Assembly (NCBI GenBank): GCA_927405585.1
Contig: CAKMJS010000058.1
Span: 1-56,033 of the forward strand
DNA from: an uncultured Desulfosporosinus sp.
Lineage (GTDB): Bacteria > Bacillota > Desulfitobacteriia > Desulfitobacteriales > Desulfitobacteriaceae
Direction of reading: 5' to 3'
Length of the DNA stretch: 56,033 bases
Below the pieces are notes generated by a model. That model had not been told where the DNA came from, ran no database searches, and saw only the letters and a list, made by a program, of their open reading frames with translations. Both the position numbers and the translations under genes were made by a program. Positions 34,191-43,583 of the stretch are shown one piece after another (position 1 is the first letter of the stretch; each line of letters opens with the position of its first letter).

Positions 34191-34368
34191 GTCTTACATA
34201 AAAAAATGACTTTCCCATGAAATCTTTTTGTGTCTCAGGAAGTCGGACAGATACGAATATTTCCTCTGGCAAGCTTCATCAATCGCAGAAATATCATTAA
34301 TATGGATAATGTGCAGTTAAGTTAAACTTTACTACGCGTCTTAAAAACTCATAAAGTTAGATTACGTA

Positions 34369-35853
34369 TTAAATTTGATCTGGTAATTCTCCTTCTTGTC
34401 GTAAACACATAGTTTGGAAATGAAGTTCTGAATCCCATATAATGATTTTTCTAATTTCTTCTTTTGACATTCCCATATGAGAATATAATATCATTATAAT
34501 TAGTGACTTAAGAACATTTATGGTATCGTACATTTGCTGGAATCCTAATACGTTATCCCGATTAGCTTTGTAATGTGAATAATAATTTCGAGTTGATGCA
34601 ATCTTTTTATAGTAATCGGCGATAACAGCGCTAGACTCTTTGCTTTCATTTACCGTTCCACTTACCCTATCAATTCTTTTAATGGTCTCTGCATTCAACG
34701 CTATGATGTTAAAAAACATGTCATCTAATTCTTTCAATCTTTCTGCTAGATTAATTCTTCCTAAGAATCCAGATGCAATCCACGAAGCAACATCATTAGC
34801 GTGCTTTGAGTTATATTTCCAATTAGCTTTGTCAAAAATCGGTTGAAATAATTCTTTTCCTTCATTGGTAAAAATCATCTCTTTTATGTCTTTTTCTATA
34901 TCACTTGCAATCTGTTCTTCGTCAGTAACTCTTAAATGATACCCCTCCAGTATTCTAACATATTGAACTAATATATCTTCAGCAAAAATATTTTTCTTCG
35001 TATTTCCCATAAAATACATTCTACGGACTAATTCATATTTATCATCTTTGTAAAAGGTATACCAGGTTTCAAAATAAGTATGTAAATTTTCTTGAACTTT
35101 TTGCAACTTAGTTCTAGGTTTATTTATAATGCCTAGGGTTCTTAGATTGTACGAAAAATCTTCATTAATATACAACCAACTCTTTAAATCCTGTCCCTGT
35201 ATTTCAAGCCGTATATCTAGTACATCCGTTACATATCCAATCATTAAAGCAAAAAATTGCATCAGCGCTCTTATGTCACTGTGTACTTGGCGGATATTTT
35301 TAGGTTCCCCATATGATACACGTATTCTGGGTTGATTATTGATTGTAAACATAGTTCTGCTATCCGCACTTGGGTCAAATAAAGAGCTCTTCGATTCAAA
35401 ATATATTTCAACACGAGGGTCTCCATCTTTTAAAATCATACTTGGCAATTTTGTTTCTGCTGCTATTAATTCCCCATCTTCTGTTGCTCCCCAATCTATA
35501 GTTTTCAAAGCAATCCAATCAATCAATTCATGAATCACCAAAGAAACTGTTTTAATATCATCAATTTCTAACCCTGATTTGAATTCACAATTTTGCTGTA
35601 AAACATAAAACACCCTATAGCTTGCAATGTTCTCCAGTGTTCTATGTTTACCATAATTGCCTGAGCCAGAAGTAAACACCTTATATCTGTGGTCATTATC
35701 ACTACCAACGAAAGCACAGGGAAATACTTCACTGTAATCACGTCGATAAAACTCAATATGATTTCCATCAATAATTAACTCAGCTACAGCCAGTTTATCA
35801 CTATTTTCTTTTTCCCATAAACCAATATGTCGTTCCATTTTGATAGTCTCCAT
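34369..35853 (-). CDS. ApeA-like HEPN anti-phage protein
   Basis: The 494-residue protein has an N-terminal beta-rich domain beginning HIGLWEKENSDKLAVAELII, as in ApeA N-terminal domains, a long helical middle, and a C-terminal HEPN domain. The HEPN domain has the R-x4-H motif in RNYYSHY (about residues 421-427). HEPN pairs form RNase active sites, and ApeA proteins protect against phage, probably by RNA cleavage and growth arrest (established for family members). The ATG at 35853 or a TTG six bases upstream may start it; AAAAGGT lies before both. It is the gene next to the nucleosidase-STAND protein in the same orientation, 114 bases away. The HEPN motif is clear; the ApeA assignment is by resemblance. 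Confidence 0.75.
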   Translation of the reverse strand: METIKMERHIGLWEKENSDKLAVAELIIDGNHIEFYRRDYSEVFPCAFVGSDNDHRYKVFTSGSGNYGKHRTLENIASYRVFYVLQQNCEFKSGLEIDDIKTVSLVIHELIDWIALKTIDWGATEDGELIAAETKLPSMILKDGDPRVEIYFESKSSLFDPSADSRTMFTINNQPRIRVSYGEPKNIRQVHSDIRALMQFFALMIGYVTDVLDIRLEIQGQDLKSWLYINEDFSYNLRTLGIINKPRTKLQKVQENLHTYFETWYTFYKDDKYELVRRMYFMGNTKKNIFAEDILVQYVRILEGYHLRVTDEEQIASDIEKDIKEMIFTNEGKELFQPIFDKANWKYNSKHANDVASWIASGFLGRINLAERLKELDDMFFNIIALNAETIKRIDRVSGTVNESKESSAVIADYYKKIASTRNYYSHYKANRDNVLGFQQMYDTINVLKSLIIMILYSHMGMSKEEIRKIIIWDSELHFQTMCLRQEGELPDQI

Positions 35854-35967
35854 TTTCAATTTTACCTTTTGTCATTATGAATCACTCCATTCAGCACTCC
35901 CATTATTAGCCTAATCGAAAGTAGTGTCATATCGACAAGTTCTTATTCAGTTCAACCCTAATTAGCA

Positions 35968-38900
35968 TTAATCGAATAACCATTTGGTAATTTCTTCTTC
36001 CAATTGAACATTGCATCCATTCTTCAATAATTTTAACACATGTTTTATGTCTTTGAGTTTAGGTGTAATAACTGCGTCGTCACTCATCAATCTTTTTGCT
36101 TTATTAAGATCACTATTTAATCTATTTTCTCCATTTAATAAATTTAGCCATGTATTTTTCAAGTATTGTAAATACTCTATTCTGTAAAAAGCATCATTGG
36201 GTTTAATGCGAAATGATATGTACTGTAAAGTATTTATTTGTATTTGTAATGTGCTTTGGGTAATGGGTAGTTCGGCGGTTGAAAGTAAATATGCCATAAC
36301 CTGTAGTTCGGGGAAAGATGTTTTAAAATTATTTCCAATATTTAGTAAATCGTTGCTAGTAAAATTATTATTAATAAATATCATAATCATCTCTTTATAC
36401 TTAACAGCTAAAGGAAAGCTTTTGTAAGTATTACAGAAATTAATTATTTCTGTCTGAAAAGATTTTAAAATTTTCGCTTGAGAATCCCTACTAGCTTCAA
36501 TGTACTTGTTAATAAAAGATACTGTAATCATGAAAAAATGCATAGTAAGAAAATCTTTAAAAACATCATTTGAAGGTGTGTTTTCATTAAGATAATCATA
36601 CGCACTGTTGAGCAAGTTAAATGCATCAGGAATCATATTGCATTGTATGGTTTGAAGCCAAATAAAAGGTGATACCAATACCGCTAGGCCCATATTATTC
36701 CGAACATTAGTTTCAGGCAAAATACTTTTCTGGATCACTGCCTCTCTGATTATTTCCTGTGTTTCAATTATTTTTCCGTAAAAGCTAAGTAAATCTGATA
36801 TTAAAAACAATGCAAAATATAGTTTATCTTCGGAATGGTTATTGAGGAACCACTCTGAGGCTTTGTCATTAATAAATATCCTTCTCCTTGGTGATACATA
36901 TTCCTCTTCGCCATACATCATTGGTTTAGTATTATACACAATGTCATTTACAATATATATAAGAACATGGCACCAGATAGCTATTATTTCTTCACGACCA
37001 TCGAATTGTTCATTTTCTAACAGCAACTTAGCAACTTCGTAGTATAGGTTGATATATTGTTTAGTACGCCCGTGCAAATAGATATTTATCAAATGTTCTC
37101 CGTATATTTTTAAATTGTATGCTAGGCCCCATTCGAAAGTTGGAACTACTATATCCAGTGCTTTCTGGGTTTCTTCAATAGATTTTTCAGGATCTTCATC
37201 GTCCAAAATGGACGACAGAGTTAAATGAAGGTTGACTTTTTCTAACAATAAATAATCTTCATTGACTTCAAAAGTTAGTGCTTGCTTTATTAAACGCTTA
37301 GCATACTCATAGTCTTTTTTATCTGAAGAAATTATCGACATCATTGATGTTATTAAAAAGCCTGACAATTGATTATCCTTACAGGTAAGCATTGTCGACA
37401 TATAAAATGTGCCTGCTTCTTGATAACTATCATGAGTGTTAATTAACTGCAATTGTTCTCTTGCAGCTAAGGCATAAAAGAAAAGCCAATTAGATTTTTG
37501 TCCGTATTCCTGCATTTTACTAAAGACTTCTCTTGTTTCTATTAACAATTTTTTGGTAGAGGTGGGCTCAATAGCTTTAAACAAAACTCTTTCTACTGCT
37601 ATAAATATTGAAGCATAGAAACCCTTATGTTCACAAGCTTCCTCAATCAATTTAAAATTAATAAGTTTTAAATTTTCAAACCACTTTTTTAATTGTGCCA
37701 GATCTTTTATTTGAGCAACAGTGAGAAAAGTTATTCCCGACATGATATTCATTGGAAGAGAATCAGAACCATGGAAATCAATATTTACACCTTTTATTAA
37801 TGCTCTATGAAACAAATCTAATGCAACATTAGTATTTGAAAGGCCAATAGTTGCCGCCCCTATTAACAAGTAGTAATATAAAGATTCTTGTTTTTCAGAA
37901 CACTCTATGAGATTTTCAATTGCAAAACTAATATCTTTATTAAGCTTACTAAACACCTTTATTTGTAATATTCTAATACGACACTTTAAATCATCATTCA
38001 TTTTAATGGGTAACGGAAGGGTACTCCAAAACGTTGTAAACATAAAAGGATCATATGTATAATCGCTATTATCAAGTTCCCATAATGCGCGAATATAAAC
38101 ATTTCCGGCGTCATCATACTGCTCCGCCTGAAGAAAATGACCAATTAAACGTGTTACATCAAACTGATTTAAAGTGCGTTTCTTTATTATTTGCTCTGCT
38201 ACAACTAAAGAAACCTGCTTTTTAAGTTCATAGCTTACATTTTTCTCCGCTATGTTCTTAATACTAGAGGGAACATTATATTGTCCTTCATTATCAAGAA
38301 GAACCCATTGCCCGAACAATTCGTTCATTCGCTCCATTGTATGTTGCACAGGAGGAAAAGTGGATGCAATATATGGAATATAGTCCTGAGGTATTTCATG
38401 CCCCACTATGGCGATACGATAAAGCAGTTCTCGCGTTTCTTCATTTGGAATAGTATGATTGATTAGCCGTTGTAATTCAAAGGACACTTCTCCAGCATTA
38501 CTATATATAATTGCATCAAATACATTATTATTAATATTCCAATTATTATCTTCTAAATACTTGATTAAAGCCATTATGATAGCTGGCGTCCTTCCATTAG
38601 TTGCAGCAAGCCATGTATTTACTTTACTATCTAAAATTCGATCCGGTGCTTTAAAATGTTGTAATATTTCTTTTACTTCTTCCTCATTCATGGGAGGAAT
38701 ATTTATTGCATGAAGCATACAATCATTTCTGACAATGGAAGTCAATTTTTGATTTCCTGTTGTTACTAGCCGAATTTGTCTTTGTTCCCCAATGTGGCAC
38801 AGATTTAATAATAGATTAAGTAATTTGTGATCCCTTGGCAAAATTGGGATATCATCAATAAGAAAAACTGTGTTTTCTTCAAAGTTATTCAAAAAAGTAG

Positions 38901-40074
38901 TTATAAGATGGTTCTCATCAATAATCTTATAGTCGATACTACTAATTAGAAGTTGTAATAAAGTTTGAAAAGCTTCATCTGGATTTTTATTTTTTAAATC
39001 AATCCAATAATATCTAGATACTTGTTCCGAAAGTAAAAGTAATAACTGACTTTTTCCACTCCAGACATTCCCCCATAAATTAATCCATTTGTATTGATTA
39101 ATGGATCCACAAATACTTTTTACTAGTTTGCTTCTGTTACTTCCATTAAAAACATGTTGTGGATGAAAAAAGCTAAGCTTGTTATTGCTAACATTTATCG
39201 TATATCGAGATTCTATTGGTAATAGGTTGGTATATAACGAGTTACTGCTCATCGCATCTTGCACAGAAGACCTTTTTTCTAGATCAGCAAATGCTTTTTC
39301 TGACATTACAGCTTTACATAAAGATACAGCAGATTCAGCAGCGATTTGCTGGTACTCACTTTTATTTTCATTTTTGTTTCCATCTGCCCAGTCACATATC
39401 GCCTTTACGATAATCCATTCATTAATCCCAGCATTAGCAGAAGCGCTATATACGCCAAAACCCTCCATTTCTCCGCCAATTGCATTCGGAAAGCTCTGCT
39501 TTAAATTATTCTTAAAACCATTGTTATCAACCAATTTCTCACCTGAGACTATTAGTCCAACATGTTTCCGTGCTTTACGCCCTTTCTCTAAAACAAAGTT
39601 CCAATTAAACATATTCTGGAATCGATTTAACAGCAGTTTCCCACTTTCTGGAATATTTCCTCTATAAATTGTTTCACTTTTAGAAATTCGCGCACTTTCA
39701 TAATTGACAATAGCTTGCGAAACTAAAACATCTCCTATTTGTTGTTTTTGTGCATCCATTCCGAATGCAATACCAACCATAATAATCGCATTGGGATTCC
39801 AATGTCGAATAGCATCACTTACCGTATTAACTGATGAATCTCTTCCAACTGCACCCATGCTACCACATTGAACATGTATAACATTATAAATGCCTAATTT
39901 CCCTATATGATATGTTCCGTTTTCCACAAAACACTTTTCAACCTCATCATAATTATCCAATGGACTTAACTCTTCCAATAAAGAAAACGTTTCTCTATCT
40001 GTAGCTGTTACCATAAGGAATAAAATATCACTATGGAGTTTAGATAATGCTTTCTCATAGTTGCTAATATTCAT
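35968..40074 (-). CDS. Nucleosidase-STAND NTPase-TPR protein (putative anti-phage sensor/effector)
   Basis: The 1368-residue protein has three parts. Residues about 15-255 are a PNP/MTAN-type nucleoside phosphorylase fold: QCGSMGAVGRDSS, IMVGIAFGMD, GGEMEGFGVYSA and the catalytic Asp in KAICDWADG. Residues about 310-560 are a STAND P-loop NTPase with LWGNVWSGKSQLLLLL (Walker A) and NTVFLIDDIPIL (Walker B). Residues about 640-1330 are helical repeats, TPR-like, a likely ligand sensor. In related conflict proteins, sensing of a phage product drives ATP-dependent oligomerisation and switches on the N-terminal effector, here cleavage of a nucleoside or nucleotide. AAGGTGGG precedes the ATG. AT-rich DNA, consistent with acquisition. 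Confidence 0.82.
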   Translation of the reverse strand: MNISNYEKALSKLHSDILFLMVTATDRETFSLLEELSPLDNYDEVEKCFVENGTYHIGKLGIYNVIHVQCGSMGAVGRDSSVNTVSDAIRHWNPNAIIMVGIAFGMDAQKQQIGDVLVSQAIVNYESARISKSETIYRGNIPESGKLLLNRFQNMFNWNFVLEKGRKARKHVGLIVSGEKLVDNNGFKNNLKQSFPNAIGGEMEGFGVYSASANAGINEWIIVKAICDWADGNKNENKSEYQQIAAESAVSLCKAVMSEKAFADLEKRSSVQDAMSSNSLYTNLLPIESRYTINVSNNKLSFFHPQHVFNGSNRSKLVKSICGSINQYKWINLWGNVWSGKSQLLLLLSEQVSRYYWIDLKNKNPDEAFQTLLQLLISSIDYKIIDENHLITTFLNNFEENTVFLIDDIPILPRDHKLLNLLLNLCHIGEQRQIRLVTTGNQKLTSIVRNDCMLHAINIPPMNEEEVKEILQHFKAPDRILDSKVNTWLAATNGRTPAIIMALIKYLEDNNWNINNNVFDAIIYSNAGEVSFELQRLINHTIPNEETRELLYRIAIVGHEIPQDYIPYIASTFPPVQHTMERMNELFGQWVLLDNEGQYNVPSSIKNIAEKNVSYELKKQVSLVVAEQIIKKRTLNQFDVTRLIGHFLQAEQYDDAGNVYIRALWELDNSDYTYDPFMFTTFWSTLPLPIKMNDDLKCRIRILQIKVFSKLNKDISFAIENLIECSEKQESLYYYLLIGAATIGLSNTNVALDLFHRALIKGVNIDFHGSDSLPMNIMSGITFLTVAQIKDLAQLKKWFENLKLINFKLIEEACEHKGFYASIFIAVERVLFKAIEPTSTKKLLIETREVFSKMQEYGQKSNWLFFYALAAREQLQLINTHDSYQEAGTFYMSTMLTCKDNQLSGFLITSMMSIISSDKKDYEYAKRLIKQALTFEVNEDYLLLEKVNLHLTLSSILDDEDPEKSIEETQKALDIVVPTFEWGLAYNLKIYGEHLINIYLHGRTKQYINLYYEVAKLLLENEQFDGREEIIAIWCHVLIYIVNDIVYNTKPMMYGEEEYVSPRRRIFINDKASEWFLNNHSEDKLYFALFLISDLLSFYGKIIETQEIIREAVIQKSILPETNVRNNMGLAVLVSPFIWLQTIQCNMIPDAFNLLNSAYDYLNENTPSNDVFKDFLTMHFFMITVSFINKYIEASRDSQAKILKSFQTEIINFCNTYKSFPLAVKYKEMIMIFINNNFTSNDLLNIGNNFKTSFPELQVMAYLLSTAELPITQSTLQIQINTLQYISFRIKPNDAFYRIEYLQYLKNTWLNLLNGENRLNSDLNKAKRLMSDDAVITPKLKDIKHVLKLLKNGCNVQLEEEITKWLFD

Positions 40075-40327
40075 AACTACCCACCTTGTAACATTTTATC
40101 AAAAAACCAAGCTTCTAAAATTATAGACATAATTACTCGTTTACCTTGCTTGAAAACTAAACCAGCGAATACCGTTAGAACTTGGGTAGACCTATGACAA
40201 GTGTACCATTGAGTGGCTGTTATGCCGGATTAGTGGCTCTGAAAATTCAATCTCTGGCTCTGACACTCAAACAGTGGGTCAATTTACTCCATATTATTCA
40301 CTTCAAACAGTCGGGCACAAGTGCTGG

Positions 40328-40539
40328 GTAGTTAAATCTTCAATCGACAACTCCAAGAGCCACTGCTAATCGTGCTATCAAATTTACGGATATTTAAGAC
40401 CAATCTCGATGCAACTGAGACGGTTATCCTCCATACCCACAATAACAGCAAGTTTTGCTTGAGATAGCTTACGTTCTTTTCGGTAGTGGACTATGTTTTC
40501 ACCGATGTTACTGTCAAGATTATAATTAATTTGAGCCAT
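40328..40539 (-). pseudogene. XRE-family HTH regulator broken by frameshifts
   Basis: The frame starts MAQINYNLDSNIGENIVHYR and continues KERKLSQAKLAVIVGMEDNR and LSCIEIGLKYP before a TAA. Shifts then pick up VNLIARLAVALGV and SIEDLTTQH, the expected C-terminal half of a 70-residue XRE repressor. At least two frameshifts are needed. It stands in the 760-base gap upstream of the nucleosidase-STAND gene and may be its former regulator. Confidence 0.7.
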
Positions 40540-40651
40540 CTGGGTTGTCAAGGTACTTAACCAAGACGTCGAATACCGATGCTTTCAATGCAATCTCAAA
40601 CCATTCTTCAAGGGTTATATTGAGCGATTTGCAAACGGCTATAAATTTCAT
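40526..40651 (-). pseudogene. C-terminal fragment of a second XRE-like protein
   Basis: Forty-one codons read MKFIAVCKSLNITLEEWFEI and ALKASVFDVLVKYLDNPDGSN. The first part has the look of the last helix of an XRE domain. It overlaps the start of the broken repressor. Bases 40075-40320 and 40660-40838 hold nothing else I can support. Confidence 0.4.
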
Positions 40652-40838
40652 AATATATCTTTTTGTACATCCGAGAACCATATTTTGTTGATCATTATCC
40701 CTACCTCAGTGGGGGCAACATGCAACAGGTGTTGCTTTTCTCTACAAAAACCTTGATTATAATTGCTATGACTCATGACCTATATCTTGAATAGAAACCA
40801 CTAGCTTTCATCAATATGTTGATTTTATCCACAATTTG

Positions 40839-41372
40839 TTAATCGCTTGCCAATCGGCATAAATCATAGATCTTGTCATTCTCAATCATAGAATTATAGC
40901 GTTCATTGTACTCGCTAATGAACTTAAATATGTTCTGCAGATATTGATCCATTTCTTTAGATTCTTCCATGATTTTTTCATATAGAACCTCTATTCCGCC
41001 TAAAACATACTGTTCAAACAACTCATCTCCAGCTTTGCGTTTTCCTTCATCTTTATCATACCTAAAAGCTCTATCCATTCTTTCTTCTAGAGATAAAGTG
41101 TCTTTTTGAGCAAGTAACATAATGAGCCTATAATTATAAGTTAACACGTCTAACTCCCCTTGAAGTTGCTCGGTATGAATACTTGTATCATCCTTCAGCT
41201 CATTGTCCACAAGAGCAGTTCTACCATAAACTATCCCAATAATTGGAGCAAAAATATACACATCAAGGTTACGGTTAAACAACTTAATACCGTTGCTTAC
41301 ATTAAGTATGGAGTGTAGTTTTTTCATATATTCTGCGTGCTTGCCTTTAAGAATTATATTTTTCTTGAACAT
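40839..41372 (-). CDS. 177-residue protein closing the phosphorothioation operon
   Basis: The start is the ATG at 41370-41372 (AGAGGTGATTCT upstream), four bases after the ATPase stop, so the two are surely co-translated. The N-terminal part, KHAEYMKKLHSILNVSNGIK then LFNRNLDVYIFAPIIGIVYG, could be a small DNA-binding unit. The rest is helical and charged (LSLEERMDRAFRYDKDEGKR; YLQNIFKFISEYNERYN). I do not recognise a family. The position, directly after a DndD-like ATPase, is that of a small accessory subunit such as DndE or one of the Ssp restriction components, but the sequence does not prove this. Confidence 0.7.
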   Translation of the reverse strand: MFKKNIILKGKHAEYMKKLHSILNVSNGIKLFNRNLDVYIFAPIIGIVYGRTALVDNELKDDTSIHTEQLQGELDVLTYNYRLIMLLAQKDTLSLEERMDRAFRYDKDEGKRKAGDELFEQYVLGGIEVLYEKIMEESKEMDQYLQNIFKFISEYNERYNSMIENDKIYDLCRLASD

Positions 41373-41376
41373 AGAA

Positions 41377-43395
41377 TCACCTCTCACAAATTTCAGACTG
41401 AGTAAGTGTGCTCTTCTTAATTAGATACTTTGCTCCAATTATGCTCCCCAAATGCTCCTCTGCCACATCACCATCTGTATCTTTAATAAAGAAAACAATT
41501 TGTTGTGCAATTTTAGGCAACGTATCACAGATATTTTTAATGCGTTTCTTATCAAACGCTGATAACGGTGCGTCCATCACTAGCGGATAACCAGCTGCTT
41601 CGTAGAATATTCTATCATCTTCTCCAACCTCTTTATTCGTGCCGGATACTTCCTGACTTTTCTCTTTCGCCATCTTAATAATGCCCGCAATAAATGCAAA
41701 GATAACGGAATAATTCTGCGCTGTTGACCTCTCCAACTCATCCTCTGAAGTATCTGTATCCATTACACTAACTCCGATGTTATATTTGTCATCGACCTTA
41801 ATAGCAATCCCGCCTTCATATATATCGGAGAAAATCTCGTTTATGTACCTTTCTAGCCTTTCACGTGTTACCATCTCTTGATAGTGGTAAGTCTTAACCA
41901 ACTCATCAAATAAGTGAAATGCATATTGCCTATAAACTTCAAACTCTCGGTTTTTCTCATCAACAAGAATGAGTTTATCCTTTTCAGCTTCGAGATTTTT
42001 TTTGTTACTCTTTACTGCACCAAGTCTTTCCGATTTCTCTCGTATCTCCTGCGAAAATTGAACTACTCTTTGTTCATCCTCAGCTTGCTTCTCTTTTAAT
42101 GCTTTGATTTTCGATGTATCACTTAAATTGTTGTAAAGTGTAGTCATTTCACGAGTTTTTAATGAAATAGAATCTTCAATTTCCATTATCCGCTTAATCG
42201 AATTGGTTAACATATCAAAGTACGTTTCAGATAGTTGAGTTTTTTCCTTTGACGTTTTAGCGAACTGCCCAATCATTGTGCCAATAGACTTTGGCGGTAG
42301 GTAATCTATCACTTTATACAATTCTTTTACAGCATTTGATCCAGCATCAAGTTTGGTTCCACATATACAAAATCCTCTCTTAAGTAAAAACTCGATGGTT
42401 TTCTGGTGCATATCGGGGATACCTTTATCAAGCTTGTCTGCAGATGCTAATTCTGTCAATGATCGTTCAATAAGCGGTTTAGCCAAAAACGAATGAGTAT
42501 TCTTATTAAAATAGTTTAGAAAGGTTTTAATTGCTTCGTTTTTAATTATACTAAGTCTTCTTATTTCTGCCTCAAGCGAATTATACTTTGTACGAATTTC
42601 AACCGCATCGGCATAAGATAGTACCTCCTGTTTAATAGCGGCAATTTGCTCTTGATAATATTTAATTTGTGGTTCTAACTCAGCGATTCTCCGGTCTAAC
42701 TCCTCATATTCAATCTCAAGCCTACCAATCCTTCGGCTTAATTCAGCAATATTTTTATTACCAGCTTCGTCAATCTTGTTATTGTACCTACCAATAACAG
42801 TATGATTCGTTGTAGATGGTTTAAGATGGTTTATAGCGTTCATTATTGCAGTTAGGCCTACCAAACTTCGAACTGCTTCGGAAAATTGTTTACTGCGTCC
42901 TTTTTCAATTTCATCGCTCATAGTCTTAATTCTCTCACCATCAAAGAAGAAGAATTTCGACAATTCGTACGGCAACATTTTTTTTACAAATATTTTTGAC
43001 TCGGACTCGGTCATATATTTTTGACTACCGTTCTTCTTATATTTAATAGTAAACTCAGTGTTTTCCTCTTTCACCGCATTAAAATCACGTTTGAACGGTT
43101 GCCGCCTTGAAATTATGTAATGGTTGTCATCATGATTAATATATATGTCAACATTTACGTATTCTTTAGAATTCGGGATCATACTGTCCCTAACATTACG
43201 ATTGATAAGCTCCTTTATTCGAAAATCATTTTCTCCGTATAAAGCCCACAGGAAGGCTTGCGCTAATGTTGTTTTACCTGCTCCATTCTCACCCATAATT
43301 ACGGTAATATTCTTGACTGGGTCAGTTGCGAAGTCAATTGTATGCTTCCCAGCAAATTGTCGAAAATTCTGAATATCAATTTGTTTTATAAGCAT
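41377..43395 (-). CDS. DndD/RecF/SMC-like ABC ATPase
   Basis: The 672-residue ATPase begins LIKQIDIQNFRQFAGKHTID with Walker A in IMGENGAGKTTLAQAFLWAL (about residues 33-52), as in RecF, SbcC and DndD. Two coiled-coil arms (about 205-265 and 410-480) flank a zinc-hook-like GFCICGTKL (one CxC visible near residue 341). The C-terminal half has the Walker B/D-loop PLVMDAPLSAFDKKR (about 603-617). Such proteins scan or clamp DNA in an ATP-dependent way. In Dnd systems DndD is essential for modification; here the gene lies in the downstream half of the operon, where restriction genes of Ssp systems lie. Its start overlaps the small gene 43386-43562 by 10 bases. Confidence 0.8.
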   Translation of the reverse strand: MLIKQIDIQNFRQFAGKHTIDFATDPVKNITVIMGENGAGKTTLAQAFLWALYGENDFRIKELINRNVRDSMIPNSKEYVNVDIYINHDDNHYIISRRQPFKRDFNAVKEENTEFTIKYKKNGSQKYMTESESKIFVKKMLPYELSKFFFFDGERIKTMSDEIEKGRSKQFSEAVRSLVGLTAIMNAINHLKPSTTNHTVIGRYNNKIDEAGNKNIAELSRRIGRLEIEYEELDRRIAELEPQIKYYQEQIAAIKQEVLSYADAVEIRTKYNSLEAEIRRLSIIKNEAIKTFLNYFNKNTHSFLAKPLIERSLTELASADKLDKGIPDMHQKTIEFLLKRGFCICGTKLDAGSNAVKELYKVIDYLPPKSIGTMIGQFAKTSKEKTQLSETYFDMLTNSIKRIMEIEDSISLKTREMTTLYNNLSDTSKIKALKEKQAEDEQRVVQFSQEIREKSERLGAVKSNKKNLEAEKDKLILVDEKNREFEVYRQYAFHLFDELVKTYHYQEMVTRERLERYINEIFSDIYEGGIAIKVDDKYNIGVSVMDTDTSEDELERSTAQNYSVIFAFIAGIIKMAKEKSQEVSGTNKEVGEDDRIFYEAAGYPLVMDAPLSAFDKKRIKNICDTLPKIAQQIVFFIKDTDGDVAEEHLGSIIGAKYLIKKSTLTQSEICER

Positions 43396-43562
43396 TTGAC
43401 TTCCTCCTCAATAATCTTCTGGAGTTTAGTTACCATTTCACTGTCACCTGTTTCTTTGGTTTTTTGATTAGCATTCTCAGTAAATATAATTCTCATGAGC
43501 ATCTTTCTAACACGATTCTTCTCTATGTTTACACCGTTCCTAATTTCTGTATTGTCTTTCAT
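43386..43562 (-). CDS. 58-residue protein of the phosphorothioation operon
   Basis: The ATG at 43560-43562 is preceded by GGGAGGAAGAG. The product MKDNTEIRNGVNIEKNRVRK, then MLMRIIFTENANQKTKETGD and EMVTKLQKIIEEEVKCL is helical and charged and ends with a cysteine. It overlaps the ATPase gene by 10 bases and follows the helicase gene by 21 bases, so it is translated within the operon. I find no family. A small bridging subunit between helicase and ATPase is plausible. Confidence 0.65.
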   Translation of the reverse strand: MKDNTEIRNGVNIEKNRVRKMLMRIIFTENANQKTKETGDSEMVTKLQKIIEEEVKCL

Positions 43563-43583
43563 CACTCTTCCTCCCAATATATT

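Noticed and set aside
40200-40325. Possible insertion-sequence remnant with CAGAGCCA/TGGCTCTG motifs
   Set aside because: Short and without terminal repeats or a transposase trace; not enough to name an element.
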